From NCBI RefSeq assembly GCF_902459615.1, contig NZ_CABPSA010000008.1:248001-312000 (forward strand): 64,000 bases of DNA, written 5' to 3'. The translations under genes and the position numbers were made by a program. Source of the stretch: Pandoraea commovens (lineage in GTDB: Bacteria > Pseudomonadota > Gammaproteobacteria > Burkholderiales > Burkholderiaceae). The notes beneath the pieces are model-generated. The model saw only the letters and a program-made list of their open reading frames with translations. It was not told the DNA's origin and searched no databases. Below are positions 41,749 to 51,366 of the stretch, piece after piece (the first letter of the stretch is position 1; every line of letters starts with the position of its first letter).

Positions 41749-42996
41749 ATGTTCGACAAATCGAAATCTACCGTTGCCTCCGTCGATCCCGACGTCTGGG
41801 CAGCGATTCAGAAAGAAAACCAGCGTCAGGAAGATCACATCGAACTGATCGCGTCGGAAAACTACACCAGCCCGGCCGTGATGGAAGCGCAGGGTTCGCA
41901 GCTGACCAACAAGTATGCGGAAGGTTATCCGGGCAAGCGCTATTACGGCGGTTGCGAGTATGTCGACGTCGTCGAACAACTGGCGATCGACCGTGTGAAG
42001 GCACTGTTCGGCGCAGAAGCCGCCAACGTGCAGCCGAACTCGGGCTCGCAGGCTAACCAGGGCGTGTACTTCGCCATGCTCAAGCCGGGCGACACGATCA
42101 TGGGCATGAGCCTCGCGCACGGCGGTCACCTCACGCACGGTTCGCCGGTCAACATGTCGGGCAAGTGGTTCAACGTCGTGAGCTACGGCCTGAACGAAGC
42201 CGAAGACATCGATTACGACGCCGCCGAGAAGCTGGCGCAACAACACAAGCCGAAGATGATCGTGGCAGGCGCCTCGGCCTTCGCGCTGAAGATCGATTTC
42301 GAGCGCATGGCCAAGATCGCCAAGTCGGTCGGCGCTTATTTCATGGTCGACATGGCGCACTACGCCGGTCTGATCGCCGCGGGTGTGTACCCGAACCCGG
42401 TGCCGCACGCCGACTTCGTCACCACGACCACGCACAAGAGCCTGCGCGGCCCGCGCGGTGGCGTGATCCTCATGAAGGCGGAGTTCGAGAAGTCGATCAA
42501 CTCGGCCATCTTCCCGGGCATTCAGGGTGGTCCGCTCATGCACGTGATCGCCGGTAAGGCCGTCGCGTTCAAGGAAGCCGCATCGCCGGAATTCAAGGAA
42601 TACCAACAGCAAGTCGCGAAGAACGCACGCGTGATGGCCGAGACGCTGGTCAAGCGCGGTCTGCGTATCGTGTCGGGCCGTACCGAATCGCACGTGATGC
42701 TGGTCGACCTGCGCGCCAAGAACATCACAGGTAAGGCTGCCGAAGCCGCGCTGGGCGAAGCGCACATCACCGTCAACAAGAACGCGATTCCGAACGATCC
42801 GGAAAAGCCGTTCGTGACGAGCGGTGTCCGTCTGGGCTCGCCGGCGATGACCACGCGTGGTTTCAAGGAAGCCGAAGCAGAAAAGGTCGGCAACCTGATC
42901 GCCGACGTGCTGGACAACCCGGAAGACGCTGAAAACCTGGCCCGCGTGCGCGCACAAGTGGCTGAGTTGACCAAGCGTTTCCCGGTCTACGGCTAA
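41749..42996 (+). CDS. glyA: Serine hydroxymethyltransferase
   Basis: A 415-residue PLP enzyme. [14 protein letters not shown] contains the lysine that binds pyridoxal phosphate; [17 protein letters not shown] and [11 protein letters not shown] are family blocks. It interconverts serine and glycine and charges tetrahydrofolate with a one-carbon unit. The ATG at 41749 follows the ZTP riboswitch; upstream in-frame codons run through the riboswitch and are not coding. nrdR follows 17 nt on. Confidence 0.97.
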   Translation: MFDKSKSTVASVDPDVWAAIQKENQRQEDHIELIASENYTSPAVMEAQGSQLTNKYAEGYPGKRYYGGCEYVDVVEQLAIDRVKALFGAEAANVQPNSGSQANQGVYFAMLKPGDTIMGMSLAHGGHLTHGSPVNMSGKWFNVVSYGLNEAEDIDYDAAEKLAQQHKPKMIVAGASAFALKIDFERMAKIAKSVGAYFMVDMAHYAGLIAAGVYPNPVPHADFVTTTTHKSLRGPRGGVILMKAEFEKSINSAIFPGIQGGPLMHVIAGKAVAFKEAASPEFKEYQQQVAKNARVMAETLVKRGLRIVSGRTESHVMLVDLRAKNITGKAAEAALGEAHITVNKNAIPNDPEKPFVTSGVRLGSPAMTTRGFKEAEAEKVGNLIADVLDNPEDAENLARVRAQVAELTKRFPVYG

Positions 42997-43013
42997 GCCA
43001 CGGCGTCGCACGC

Positions 43014-43496
43014 ATGCGCTGCCCGTTCTGCCGGCACGACGACACGCAGGTCATCGACTCGCGTGAAGCGGAAGACGGCGCCGCCATCCGGCGGCGTCGG
43101 AAATGCCCGTCGTGTGACAAGCGCTTCACGACTTACGAGCGCGTCGAACTCGCTATGCCGGTCGTCGTCAAGAAAGACGGCAGTCGCGCCGAGTACGACC
43201 GCGCGAAAGTGCGCGCCAGTATGCAGTTGGCGATTCGCAAGCGCCCTGTCAGTGCCGAAGCGATGGATGCCGCGATTGCGCGCATCGAGTACAAGCTGCT
43301 GGCCGGTGCCGAGCGTGAAGTGATCAGCCAGCGCATCGGCGAACTCGTGATGCGCGAGTTGAAGCGGTTGGACAAGATTGCGTACATCCGCTTCGCGTCG
43401 GTGTATCGAAGCTTCGAAGACATCGCAGAGTTCCGCGATGTCCTTGAGGAAATCGACAGTCCAGACGTCAAGCCCAAGCGCAAGCCGGTGGCCTGA
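43014..43496 (+). CDS. nrdR: Transcriptional repressor NrdR of ribonucleotide reductase genes
   Basis: A 160-residue protein. The zinc ribbon is [18 protein letters not shown]...[12 protein letters not shown] (C3, C6, C31, C34), followed by an ATP-cone domain that senses ATP/dATP. NrdR represses nrd operons when dATP is high. The glyA-nrdR order is common in betaproteobacteria, and the 17-nt gap implies cotranscription. Confidence 0.97.
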   Translation: MRCPFCRHDDTQVIDSREAEDGAAIRRRRKCPSCDKRFTTYERVELAMPVVVKKDGSRAEYDRAKVRASMQLAIRKRPVSAEAMDAAIARIEYKLLAGAEREVISQRIGELVMRELKRLDKIAYIRFASVYRSFEDIAEFRDVLEEIDSPDVKPKRKPVA

Positions 43497-43578
43497 GCAC
43501 GGGTGGCATACGCTGCCAGCGTTTAAGCCTGCCGGACAGACCTAGGTGGGGAAAGCCCCGCCGGTCGAATGAATGACG

Positions 43579-43618
43579 AAAAACCCGTCGAGCCTGAAAG
43601 GGCGCGACGGGTTTTTTT
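43579..43618 (+). terminator. Terminator after glyA-nrdR
   Basis: AAACCCGTCG (43581-43590) pairs with CGACGGGTTT (43605-43614), followed by a run of Ts to 43618. Confidence 0.88.
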
Positions 43619-44004
43619 ATGGGCATCCGCACGGCATCCTCATACGTTGATAACGGACATCCTCGACGTGGAACTACCCGAAATTCACGCATGGGACGCG
43701 GCTGAAAGGTGCTGTCACGCTGTTGCGCGGGCGCTGTACGCATCGACGCTTTTGGGGAAATAAGAAGCGGAATAAACATTGTTTTGGGATGACTCTGAAA
43801 ATATTTAAATGATTATGATAAGAATCATCCCAAATGAAAATTCTGATTGAATTATAGGGTAAGTACTAAAAATTATCCGAGTTGACAGGATTTCGATAGT
43901 TCGTCTCTAGAATTCACAACCTTGATGGTGGCAGGCGTGTCGCCGTTTTGGCGATAGCGAGTTAATTCGCTATTTGATGTGAATTGAAATAAGAGATTTA
44001 TCGA
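43619..44004 (+). promoter_or_regulatory. Leader of autotransporter 1 with TTGACA and a 5' hairpin
   Basis: No gene; the stretch is locally AT-rich. TTGACA (43882-43887) and TAGAAT (43908-43913) are 20 bp apart, a suboptimal spacing. The segment 43890-43914 is similar to 47821-47846 before autotransporter 2. TAGCGA-GTTAAT-TCGCTA (43955-43972) forms a 6-bp hairpin, followed by TTTGATGTGAATTGAA, 32 nt before the ATG; the same position before gene 2 has another hairpin with changed bases. Confidence 0.6.
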
Positions 44005-47000
44005 ATGCAAAAGAATCATCCGAAGTCGAATGTCCTGCGTCAGACGAAGGTTTGTGTGGCAGCTGCAGCGGTGGTGACCGCCGTGTTGCCCGTCTACGTT
44101 CAAGCGCAAGCGGTGCCACAGCAGCTTGCACAATGGGAAATTAATCGCAATGATCGAATTTCGGAAATTGCGAGTGCAATCGGAGGTTTAAGGGGGGATA
44201 TCGATAGGGCGAGAATTACATCACGTTTTGCCGATGGAATCGATATTCAATTGTCTTTGGTAAATAAGGTTGTTGCCGATGCTGTGGGGAACGAGGATAG
44301 AGAGAAATCTTTCAGGCATCTGGCGTCCTCCATTGCCGATGATCTAAAGATCGAAGATGCGCTGCTTACCGATGCGGGTCGTAAGCAAAAGCTTGCACTG
44401 TCGGCGCTTAAGGAAAAGCTCGAAGAAGCCGCTGCCGCAGCAGGGGGTGGTCGGCAAGACGACATCGATCGTGCGCAAAAGGCACTGGAAACGGAGGTCG
44501 CAAAGCATGCTCGTTTTCTCGCCGACAGTGAACAGGCGTTGGAGGCGCTCAAGCGCGAAGCGCGTCTGCTGGGGACGAAACGCGACCGCGTGCAAGGTGT
44601 GACGTCCGAGGTCGAGCTCAACGGACTCACCAATACCCGTCAGCTCCGCGTCACCACGTCGAACGTAGCGACGCTTGGGGGGGCGCTGACGTGGAGCGAC
44701 AGACATCTGACGAATTTCATGGGGGCGGACGCGACGACCGACACCCACAATGCGCTTGGCAAGGACAGCATTCTTGAATTCACCCGTCGCTCGGGAGAGG
44801 AGTCGGATGCGATCGGAGGAACGGGCGGCGTGCGCGACGTGGGCACGCTCCACGCGCGCGGGTCAGCGGACCACGATGTGCGGGTCGACGGCGGTACGCT
44901 GAATGTTCACCGGAAGATAGGGGGCGAAGGCCGACTCGGCGTCACGGTCGGCAAGGGAGGCACGCTGCACTTTGCCGACGGTGGCATCGGCGTCTCGTCG
45001 GATGCGAAGGACGTGACGTTGTGGGCCGGTCGCAGCGAAAAGGGATCGCCTGAAGGCGGGGCCATCGAGTTTGGTAAGCACACGAGCGCGGGCACGGCAA
45101 CGATCATCCTGAAAAAGGGCGGAAGCCTGCACTTCGCCGAGGGTGCGAACGCTGGCGTCAGCGACATCGACATCGCACAGGGGGCGAGCGCGACGTTCCA
45201 TTCGGCGAATGCCGCTATTGCGAGCATCCAGAACGACGGGACGCTCACGTTGCAGGCAGGGTCGAAGGCCGGTCGCGCCGATATCGTAAACCAGTCGGGC
45301 GCGCTTGCGACGTTCCGGAACGCCGATCTTCAACGCGCCGAACTCGTCAATCTGGGCACGACACATCTGGAACGGACGGCGGGCGGATCGGCGACGTTGA
45401 TAAACGGTGTCGACGCGCACGTCGACGTGCTCGATTCGGACTTGCAACAACTCGGATTGGCCAACGTCGGTGTCGTTACTCTGCGGGGCAATACGCAAGC
45501 GCGCGACGCCAAAATCGAAATGCTGGGCGGCAAGCTGAACATCGCGGATATCGAGGCAACGGCTTCGGAAGGCAAGCCCGATAAGACGCTCTCCCTCGGC
45601 TCCCTGAGCGGCATCGGCAAGGTCGTCACGGGCCAGACGAAGCTCGTGCTGGGCGAGCGCAACGAAGACGACCGCTTCGACGGCGAGATCCTGCGCGAGG
45701 AGGCGTCGTCCGGCGATCAGTCGAACACGCTGCGCCGCGCAACCAGGTCGACCAAACGATCTGCGGTGTTAACGGGTGCGAGCGTCGTTAAGGTCGGTAC
45801 CGGTGACCTGACGCTGGGCGGTGACCAGCGTGGCGTGGATAGCCTGCGCGTCGAAGGCGGCAGTGTGACGGCCGCACATGCAAATGCATTGGGCTCGGGC
45901 ACAGTGACAGTGACGGATAAGGGCGGAGTCAAGCTCGCGTCCGATGTCGACGGCGTGAACCACATCGACAATGCCGGTCGGATCGATCTCGGCACGAACA
46001 AGCTGGCTGTGCAGAAGTACACGTCGAAGGCGGGCGCGAAAATCAGTTCGCATGTGTCTCGCGTGGGGGATAACGTCGCCGGTGGTGCGATTCAGGTGTC
46101 GGAAGACAGCGACTTCACGAACACGGCCATCGACGTCACCGTTGCCAACGACATCGCGCTGGCTGAGGTTCAGGACAAGCTCGGCGTGGTGAGCGTGGCC
46201 GAGGGGAAGACGGCCAAGCTCGGCAAAGTCACGATCGGCAGCATCGTCGGCGGGAAGACGGTCGATCCGACCGATCCGACGACGACCACTGATCCCACGG
46301 ACCCTACCGATCCTACCGATCCGTCAAACCCTTCGGTCGTCGTCACTAGCCAGAACGTCGTGCAGTACCTGGCGACTGACGGCAATTACAGCGCGAACGA
46401 ACGGGCGGTGCTGGCGTCGGTCGACGGCGTCACCGTGGGCGATCTGACCTCGGGCAGGATCGGCGGCAAAGTCCTCTCGGAGATGGCACTGCAAACGGCG
46501 GGTTCGGACGAGCAACGCCGCTCGGCGAGCCTGCTTTCGGGCGAATCGCTGGTGAACAATGCCCTCGCCGCGCAGGGTGCGACGACGGCGTTCCAGCGTG
46601 GCATGCAGTCGCGCATGCTGGCGGGCGGTGCAATGTTCGGCGACAAGACCGCTAACGGTGCGAATGCAGACAGCTACGGCATCGCTGGCTGGGCGTCGTT
46701 CTCGGGGGGCAACACGTCGCAACGTAGCGATGCCCTGTCGTTCGACGTGCGCGGCATCGATGGTGCGATCGGTGTCGACAAGCGTATCGGCAGCAACACG
46801 GTGGTCGGTGCGTCGATCGGTATGGGCAACCAGAACTCGAAGGCGAAGAGCATGCCGGGCGAGTCAAAGATCAACAGCGTGAGCGTCGGTCTCTATGGTT
46901 CGTATCTGAACGACGCCAACCTGTTCGTTGGCGGTGGCGTGTCGTACACCCGTCACAGCGTGACGACGGACCGCACGGTGGCGGCACGCGACGCATCGGC

Positions 47001-47514
47001 GCGTCTGTCGGGCAAGACGAGCGGTAACACGCTCGGCGCTTTCGGCGAGATCGGCAAACGTTTGGATGTGGCGGGCTTCAACGTCGATCCGTCAGTCGGT
47101 GTGCGTCTTGCGTCGACCCGTCTGAATGCGTTTGACGAGACGAATCGCGATGGCGCGGGAAACGACGGACTGAAGGTCGGCGCGCAGTCGCAGACGTCGG
47201 CACGCAGCGTGCTGGGCGTGCGCCTCTCGCGTGACGTGATCGACTTCGACGGCGGCAAGGTGACGCCGATGCTGCGTCTGGCGTACGAGCATGAGTTCGG
47301 CAATACGCAGACGAGCCTGACGAATTCGCTGTACGGCGCACCGCGCGCGTTCAGCGTGAAGGGCGCGAAGCTGGGCCGAGACGTCTTCACAGCTGACCTC
47401 GGCGTCGACCTTCAGCTCAAGAAGCGATTCAACCTGCACGTCGGCGGCAATGTCAGTGTGCGTCAGGGCGAGCGCGCGGTGGGCGGTGGCATTTCGGCGA
47501 AGTATCGCTTCTAA
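44005..47514 (+). CDS. Autotransporter (type Va) with beta-barrel, paralogue 1
   Basis: A 1169-residue protein. The signal peptide runs to about residue 36 (QTKVCVAAAAVVTAVLPVYVQA). A helical, coiled-coil-like region (about 40-195) precedes a beta-helical passenger with imperfect repeats, including the PATR-like KVGTGDLTLGGDQ. A linker with four or more Asp-Pro-Thr repeats (about 753-775) leads to an alpha-helical stalk and a barrel of about 285 residues ending AKYRF. The barrel exports the passenger across the outer membrane. No protease motif is visible; an adhesin-type role is plausible. Gene 2 downstream is a paralogue. Confidence 0.92.
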   Translation: MQKNHPKSNVLRQTKVCVAAAAVVTAVLPVYVQAQAVPQQLAQWEINRNDRISEIASAIGGLRGDIDRARITSRFADGIDIQLSLVNKVVADAVGNEDREKSFRHLASSIADDLKIEDALLTDAGRKQKLALSALKEKLEEAAAAAGGGRQDDIDRAQKALETEVAKHARFLADSEQALEALKREARLLGTKRDRVQGVTSEVELNGLTNTRQLRVTTSNVATLGGALTWSDRHLTNFMGADATTDTHNALGKDSILEFTRRSGEESDAIGGTGGVRDVGTLHARGSADHDVRVDGGTLNVHRKIGGEGRLGVTVGKGGTLHFADGGIGVSSDAKDVTLWAGRSEKGSPEGGAIEFGKHTSAGTATIILKKGGSLHFAEGANAGVSDIDIAQGASATFHSANAAIASIQNDGTLTLQAGSKAGRADIVNQSGALATFRNADLQRAELVNLGTTHLERTAGGSATLINGVDAHVDVLDSDLQQLGLANVGVVTLRGNTQARDAKIEMLGGKLNIADIEATASEGKPDKTLSLGSLSGIGKVVTGQTKLVLGERNEDDRFDGEILREEASSGDQSNTLRRATRSTKRSAVLTGASVVKVGTGDLTLGGDQRGVDSLRVEGGSVTAAHANALGSGTVTVTDKGGVKLASDVDGVNHIDNAGRIDLGTNKLAVQKYTSKAGAKISSHVSRVGDNVAGGAIQVSEDSDFTNTAIDVTVANDIALAEVQDKLGVVSVAEGKTAKLGKVTIGSIVGGKTVDPTDPTTTTDPTDPTDPTDPSNPSVVVTSQNVVQYLATDGNYSANERAVLASVDGVTVGDLTSGRIGGKVLSEMALQTAGSDEQRRSASLLSGESLVNNALAAQGATTAFQRGMQSRMLAGGAMFGDKTANGANADSYGIAGWASFSGGNTSQRSDALSFDVRGIDGAIGVDKRIGSNTVVGASIGMGNQNSKAKSMPGESKINSVSVGLYGSYLNDANLFVGGGVSYTRHSVTTDRTVAARDASARLSGKTSGNTLGAFGEIGKRLDVAGFNVDPSVGVRLASTRLNAFDETNRDGAGNDGLKVGAQSQTSARSVLGVRLSRDVIDFDGGKVTPMLRLAYEHEFGNTQTSLTNSLYGAPRAFSVKGAKLGRDVFTADLGVDLQLKKRFNLHVGGNVSVRQGERAVGGGISAKYRF

Positions 47515-47562
47515 GTGATGGGCTGGGCCGCGCGTGTTGCGGCTCGGCTGAATGCGGCGACG

Positions 47563-47599
47563 AAACCCGTCGTGTCCACGAGGACGCGGCGGGTTTTTT
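47563..47599 (+). terminator. Terminator after autotransporter 1
   Basis: AAACCCG and CGGGTTT form the outer stem, with GTCC/GGAC inside; six Ts follow (47594-47599). Confidence 0.8.
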
Positions 47600-47933
47600 C
47601 GTTCCGAATTCCCAAAAACTATCGGAGGAAATGTCGCAATTGCACGGGCAATATGTGGCGTCTCAGCGTCAGGCCCACGTCCGTTTGGGATGGGGCGGAT
47701 AAAACGCATCCGGGTATGAGCGATTTATTGAAATTTAAAAGAAATCGCATTGGGATTTAACGTTTATTGGATTGATCTTTGATGATTGGGTGAAGTACCA
47801 AAGCACATTGATATCGGGAGTATTCGGATAAATCGACTCCAGAATTTGCCGGAATGATGGCGGCCGACAAGCCACTGTCTGAAGCGTGATGAGGAAATTC
47901 ATCATTTGAGGCGAATTGAATAGGAGTTGTCTA
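47600..47933 (+). promoter_or_regulatory. Leader of autotransporter 2 with homologous element and hairpin
   Basis: No gene. The element 47821-47846 matches the leader of gene 1 (TTCG-ATA-TCG-CTC-AGAATT core). TGATGA-GGAAAT-TCATCA (47887-47904) is a 6-bp hairpin with a 6-nt loop, in the same place as in gene 1 but with different paired bases. GAATTGAATAGGAG follows, carrying the Shine-Dalgarno. Confidence 0.6.
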
Positions 47934-50900
47934 ATGCGAGGGAATCTTCCGAAGTCGTATGCGCTGTGTCAGACAAAGATTTATGCGGCGATCATCATGG
48001 CAGTGGCGGTGATAGGGGGGGCTCCGAATGCTTCGGCAGGAAGTCTTCAGTCAAGTGGGATAGAAAACAGAGAGCAAAGGTTGAAGGAGCTTATTCCCCT
48101 CGATGAGCACCAAAAAAACGTCGAAAAAGAGAAAACGGATGATCATGGAAAAAATATGTCTCTGCTGGGAACGGAGATTCCTATTCATAACTCTCTGACA
48201 AACATTACCGATGCCAAAGAGTTGAAGAAGGCTCTGGGGAATCAGGTGGAGGATATACAAAGCGCCATCGACGTTGTTCAAAAGCGGATAGATGAAGGCA
48301 AGGAGCTGCCGAAGGATAGGGATCTCATTCAGGCACTGAACGTCCTGAGAGGGAAGGTCGATGCGCTGGCGAATAGCCAGAATCCATTGGCCGGGCCGGA
48401 GCGCACTGCCTTGGATGATCTCTTGACGAGGGATGCGAACAAATTCAAGGAGTCGCTCGCGGCATTGGTTCAGGCAAAGAAGGATTCCGAGGTCGTGGGC
48501 TATAAGCTTCAACGTTGGCGTGACGCCGACGATGAAAAGACGGCGAGTCGTCTGAGCGTCACCAAGGAATTGAACGCCTCTGCCAACGGGGTGGATCTTG
48601 TTCCTAATACCGACTACGTCACATGGAATGACAAGAACCAGATCAACTTCATGTCGGATGACGCGCCTGTTGATGGCCAGTCGCTGATCGATGCCGAAAC
48701 GACGCTTGAGATTTCGGCGCGCTCCGGGCGATTGTCCGACGCCATTTACGGCGCTACCAATCAGCAGCGGGACGTGGGGACGATCCGAGCGGTCAACGGC
48801 GCAAATCACACGGTGCGTGTCGATGGCGGCACGCTCTCCGTTCATCAGGGCATCGACGGGGAAGGCACCCTGACGATGAATGTGGGCAGCAAGGGGGCGC
48901 TCAATTTCGTGGAAGGCGGGGAGGGCATTTCGGATGCCGCGCAGCACGTCACGCTGAGTGCGGGGAAATCGGATGGGCAGCCACCGGACGCACCGGGGGG
49001 CACGATCGAGTTCTTCAAGGGAACGAGTGCCGGTGCGGCGAGGCTCCAGATCCACGATGCAGGCGCACTCACATTCAACCCGGGCTCGACTGGCGGCCGT
49101 AGCGTCATCGACGTCGAGAAGGGCGGAGTCGTCGGGTTCGACGAGGCAAATGCCGCCGACGCTACGATCTTTAACAGTGGGTTCGTGGGGATGCGAAAAG
49201 CCAGGGGGGGCGCCGGGGTCATTGAAAACAGGAAGGACGGGCTACTCGCTGTGGTGGATAGCGATCTGGAGACGCGCCAGATCGTCAACGCTGGCCTGAC
49301 CAATCTTTCCGGAACGACAACGGCGGACTCGGCAACCATCGCAATGGAAGACGGCGTGCTCAGTCTGGTGGACTTCGAATCCAACCTCCGAGACGATCCA
49401 CCGGCCGAACGGTCACTCACCATCGGCTCGCTTTCGGGCAGCGGTCAAGTGATCACTGGCGGCAAGACGCTCAAACTCGGCGCGCTTGGCAAAGATGACG
49501 TCTTCAGCGGCGATATCGTCAAGCTCGACACCGATAAGGTCGGTGCCACCGTCGCCAAAGTCGGCACCGGCAACCTCACGTTCAGCGGTGACCAGAGCGG
49601 CATCGATTCGCTGACGGTCGAGAACGGTACGCTCACCGCAGCACACCGCAACGCCCTCGGTACCGGCCTGCTCGCGCTCTGGGCACCCGGTACGATCTCG
49701 CTGGCCAACGATGTCTATGACGTCAGGAAATTCGAGAATGCCGGCACGCTCAAACTCCACGGTTACCGGATCGTGATGGATGAGTACGAATCGAAAGGCA
49801 AGGATGCCAGGATCGAGTCGGACGCCAAGCGTGATCCGAATGCGCCCGATGAAGTGCATCGCGGCACGATTCATATCAAAAAGAAGGGCGACTTTACGGA
49901 TACCAAGATCGTTCTGACCCCGGATGGATCGGTGACCCCTAAAGAACTGCTCGACAAGAAGATTCAGGTCGTCACGCATGATCCCGATGCCGACGTGAAA
50001 CTCGGCGAGGTCGACTACGGCAGTATTCCGACACAGCCGGGCGAAGGGGGCGGCGACGGCGGCGACGGTGACGTCGTCATCGATCCGGGCAAGGAGATTG
50101 CGTTTCTCGACCCCAGTGCTCCCTACACCGGCAACGAGAAGGGCCTGCTCGATTCGCTTCAGGGCGTGACGCTCAACGACATCATCGAGGGCCGGGTGGG
50201 CGGTGCAGTCCTCGGGCAGTTGGTGCTGCTTCCCGCAGGCTCCGCCGAGCAGCGTCGTGCGGCGCGCATGCTCTCGGGCGAATCGCTTGTGAACAATGCG
50301 GATGCTGCTTATAACGCGTCAGACGCCTTTCGCAGCAGCATGCAGACGCGTATGCTCGCGGGCGGCTCGCTGCCCGACTGCAATGCAACCAACGGGCAGC
50401 GCGCGGGCCAGAACGGCGTGTCGGTCTGGGGCTCGTTCAAGGGCGCGGGCGCGAATCGAAGTGACGGCGAACAGAGCTTCTCGATCTCGGGCATCGACGG
50501 CGCCTTTGGTGTCGACAAACGCCTCAATCAGAACGCGCTCGTGGGTGTCGCGTTCGGGTTGGGCAGCCGGACGTCCCGCGCCGACGATCTGCCAGGGGAC
50601 GCCAGCATCAGAAGCGCCAGCGTCGGCCTGTACGGCTCGTATCTGAGCGACGCACGCTGGTTCGCCAACGGCGGCCTCTTCTTCACCAACCATAACGTGA
50701 CGACCGAGCGCACCGTGGCCGCGCACGATGTGTCTGCACGTGTGTCCGGCAAGACCAGTGGCCGCACGCTCGGGCTGTTCGGCGAAGTCGGTCAGCGTGT
50801 GCTTGCCGGCGGTATGAACGTCGACCCGTTTATCGGCATGCGGATCGCCTCGACGCGTCTGAACGGCTACGACGAAACGGATCGCGACGCCGGACAGGGT

Positions 50901-51254
50901 AACAACGGCCTGCACGTCGGGTCGCAGATCAGCAACTCGCGACGGGCCATTCTCGGCGTGCGTCTGTGGCGCGAGTTGGTGAATACGAGCGGCGGCAGCG
51001 TGATTCCGTCATTAAGGCTGGCGTACGAACACGAGTTCGGCGATACGCAAAGCAGCCTCACGAACGCCATTTATGGTGCACCGCGTGCGTTCACGGTAAA
51101 GGGTGTCAAGCTCGGCCGCGATATCTTCACCGCCGATCTGGGCGCAGACGTGCGCGTCACCCGGCAACTCAACGTCCATGTCGGCGGCAATCTGAGCCTG
51201 CGCTCGGGGGAGAAGGCCATCGCGGGTGGCGTAACGGCGAAGTACATGTTCTGA
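47934..51254 (+). CDS. Autotransporter (type Va) with beta-barrel, paralogue 2
   Basis: A 1106-residue protein. The ATG at 47934 has TAGGAG 7 nt upstream; an in-frame TTG at 47916 is less likely. The signal peptide (to about residue 35) is like that of gene 1 (NLPKSYALCQTK vs NHPKSNVLRQTK). A helical region (about 40-205) precedes the beta passenger (VRVDGGTLSVHQ, KVGTGNLTFSGDQ). The linker is Gly/Asp-rich (GEGGGDGGDGD) in place of the Asp-Pro-Thr repeats. The barrel (about 827-1106) ends AKYMF. Product of tandem duplication and divergence. Confidence 0.92.
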   Translation: MRGNLPKSYALCQTKIYAAIIMAVAVIGGAPNASAGSLQSSGIENREQRLKELIPLDEHQKNVEKEKTDDHGKNMSLLGTEIPIHNSLTNITDAKELKKALGNQVEDIQSAIDVVQKRIDEGKELPKDRDLIQALNVLRGKVDALANSQNPLAGPERTALDDLLTRDANKFKESLAALVQAKKDSEVVGYKLQRWRDADDEKTASRLSVTKELNASANGVDLVPNTDYVTWNDKNQINFMSDDAPVDGQSLIDAETTLEISARSGRLSDAIYGATNQQRDVGTIRAVNGANHTVRVDGGTLSVHQGIDGEGTLTMNVGSKGALNFVEGGEGISDAAQHVTLSAGKSDGQPPDAPGGTIEFFKGTSAGAARLQIHDAGALTFNPGSTGGRSVIDVEKGGVVGFDEANAADATIFNSGFVGMRKARGGAGVIENRKDGLLAVVDSDLETRQIVNAGLTNLSGTTTADSATIAMEDGVLSLVDFESNLRDDPPAERSLTIGSLSGSGQVITGGKTLKLGALGKDDVFSGDIVKLDTDKVGATVAKVGTGNLTFSGDQSGIDSLTVENGTLTAAHRNALGTGLLALWAPGTISLANDVYDVRKFENAGTLKLHGYRIVMDEYESKGKDARIESDAKRDPNAPDEVHRGTIHIKKKGDFTDTKIVLTPDGSVTPKELLDKKIQVVTHDPDADVKLGEVDYGSIPTQPGEGGGDGGDGDVVIDPGKEIAFLDPSAPYTGNEKGLLDSLQGVTLNDIIEGRVGGAVLGQLVLLPAGSAEQRRAARMLSGESLVNNADAAYNASDAFRSSMQTRMLAGGSLPDCNATNGQRAGQNGVSVWGSFKGAGANRSDGEQSFSISGIDGAFGVDKRLNQNALVGVAFGLGSRTSRADDLPGDASIRSASVGLYGSYLSDARWFANGGLFFTNHNVTTERTVAAHDVSARVSGKTSGRTLGLFGEVGQRVLAGGMNVDPFIGMRIASTRLNGYDETDRDAGQGNNGLHVGSQISNSRRAILGVRLWRELVNTSGGSVIPSLRLAYEHEFGDTQSSLTNAIYGAPRAFTVKGVKLGRDIFTADLGADVRVTRQLNVHVGGNLSLRSGEKAIAGGVTAKYMF

Positions 51255-51312
51255 CGTGAACGCCAGCGACAGGCGCCACAGCGCGTGTCGCAACAAGGAG
51301 GCCCCCAAAAGC

Positions 51313-51340
51313 AAACCGCCCGGTCAACGCCGGGCGGTTT
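51313..51340. terminator. Bidirectional terminator between autotransporter 2 and porin
   Basis: AAACCGCCCGG (51313-51323) pairs with CCGGGCGGTTT (51330-51340) around TCAACG; GTTATTT follows on the plus strand and AAAA-rich sequence precedes it. Confidence 0.88.
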
Positions 51341-51366
51341 GTTATTTCTGTGGTGCGTCGATGTCG

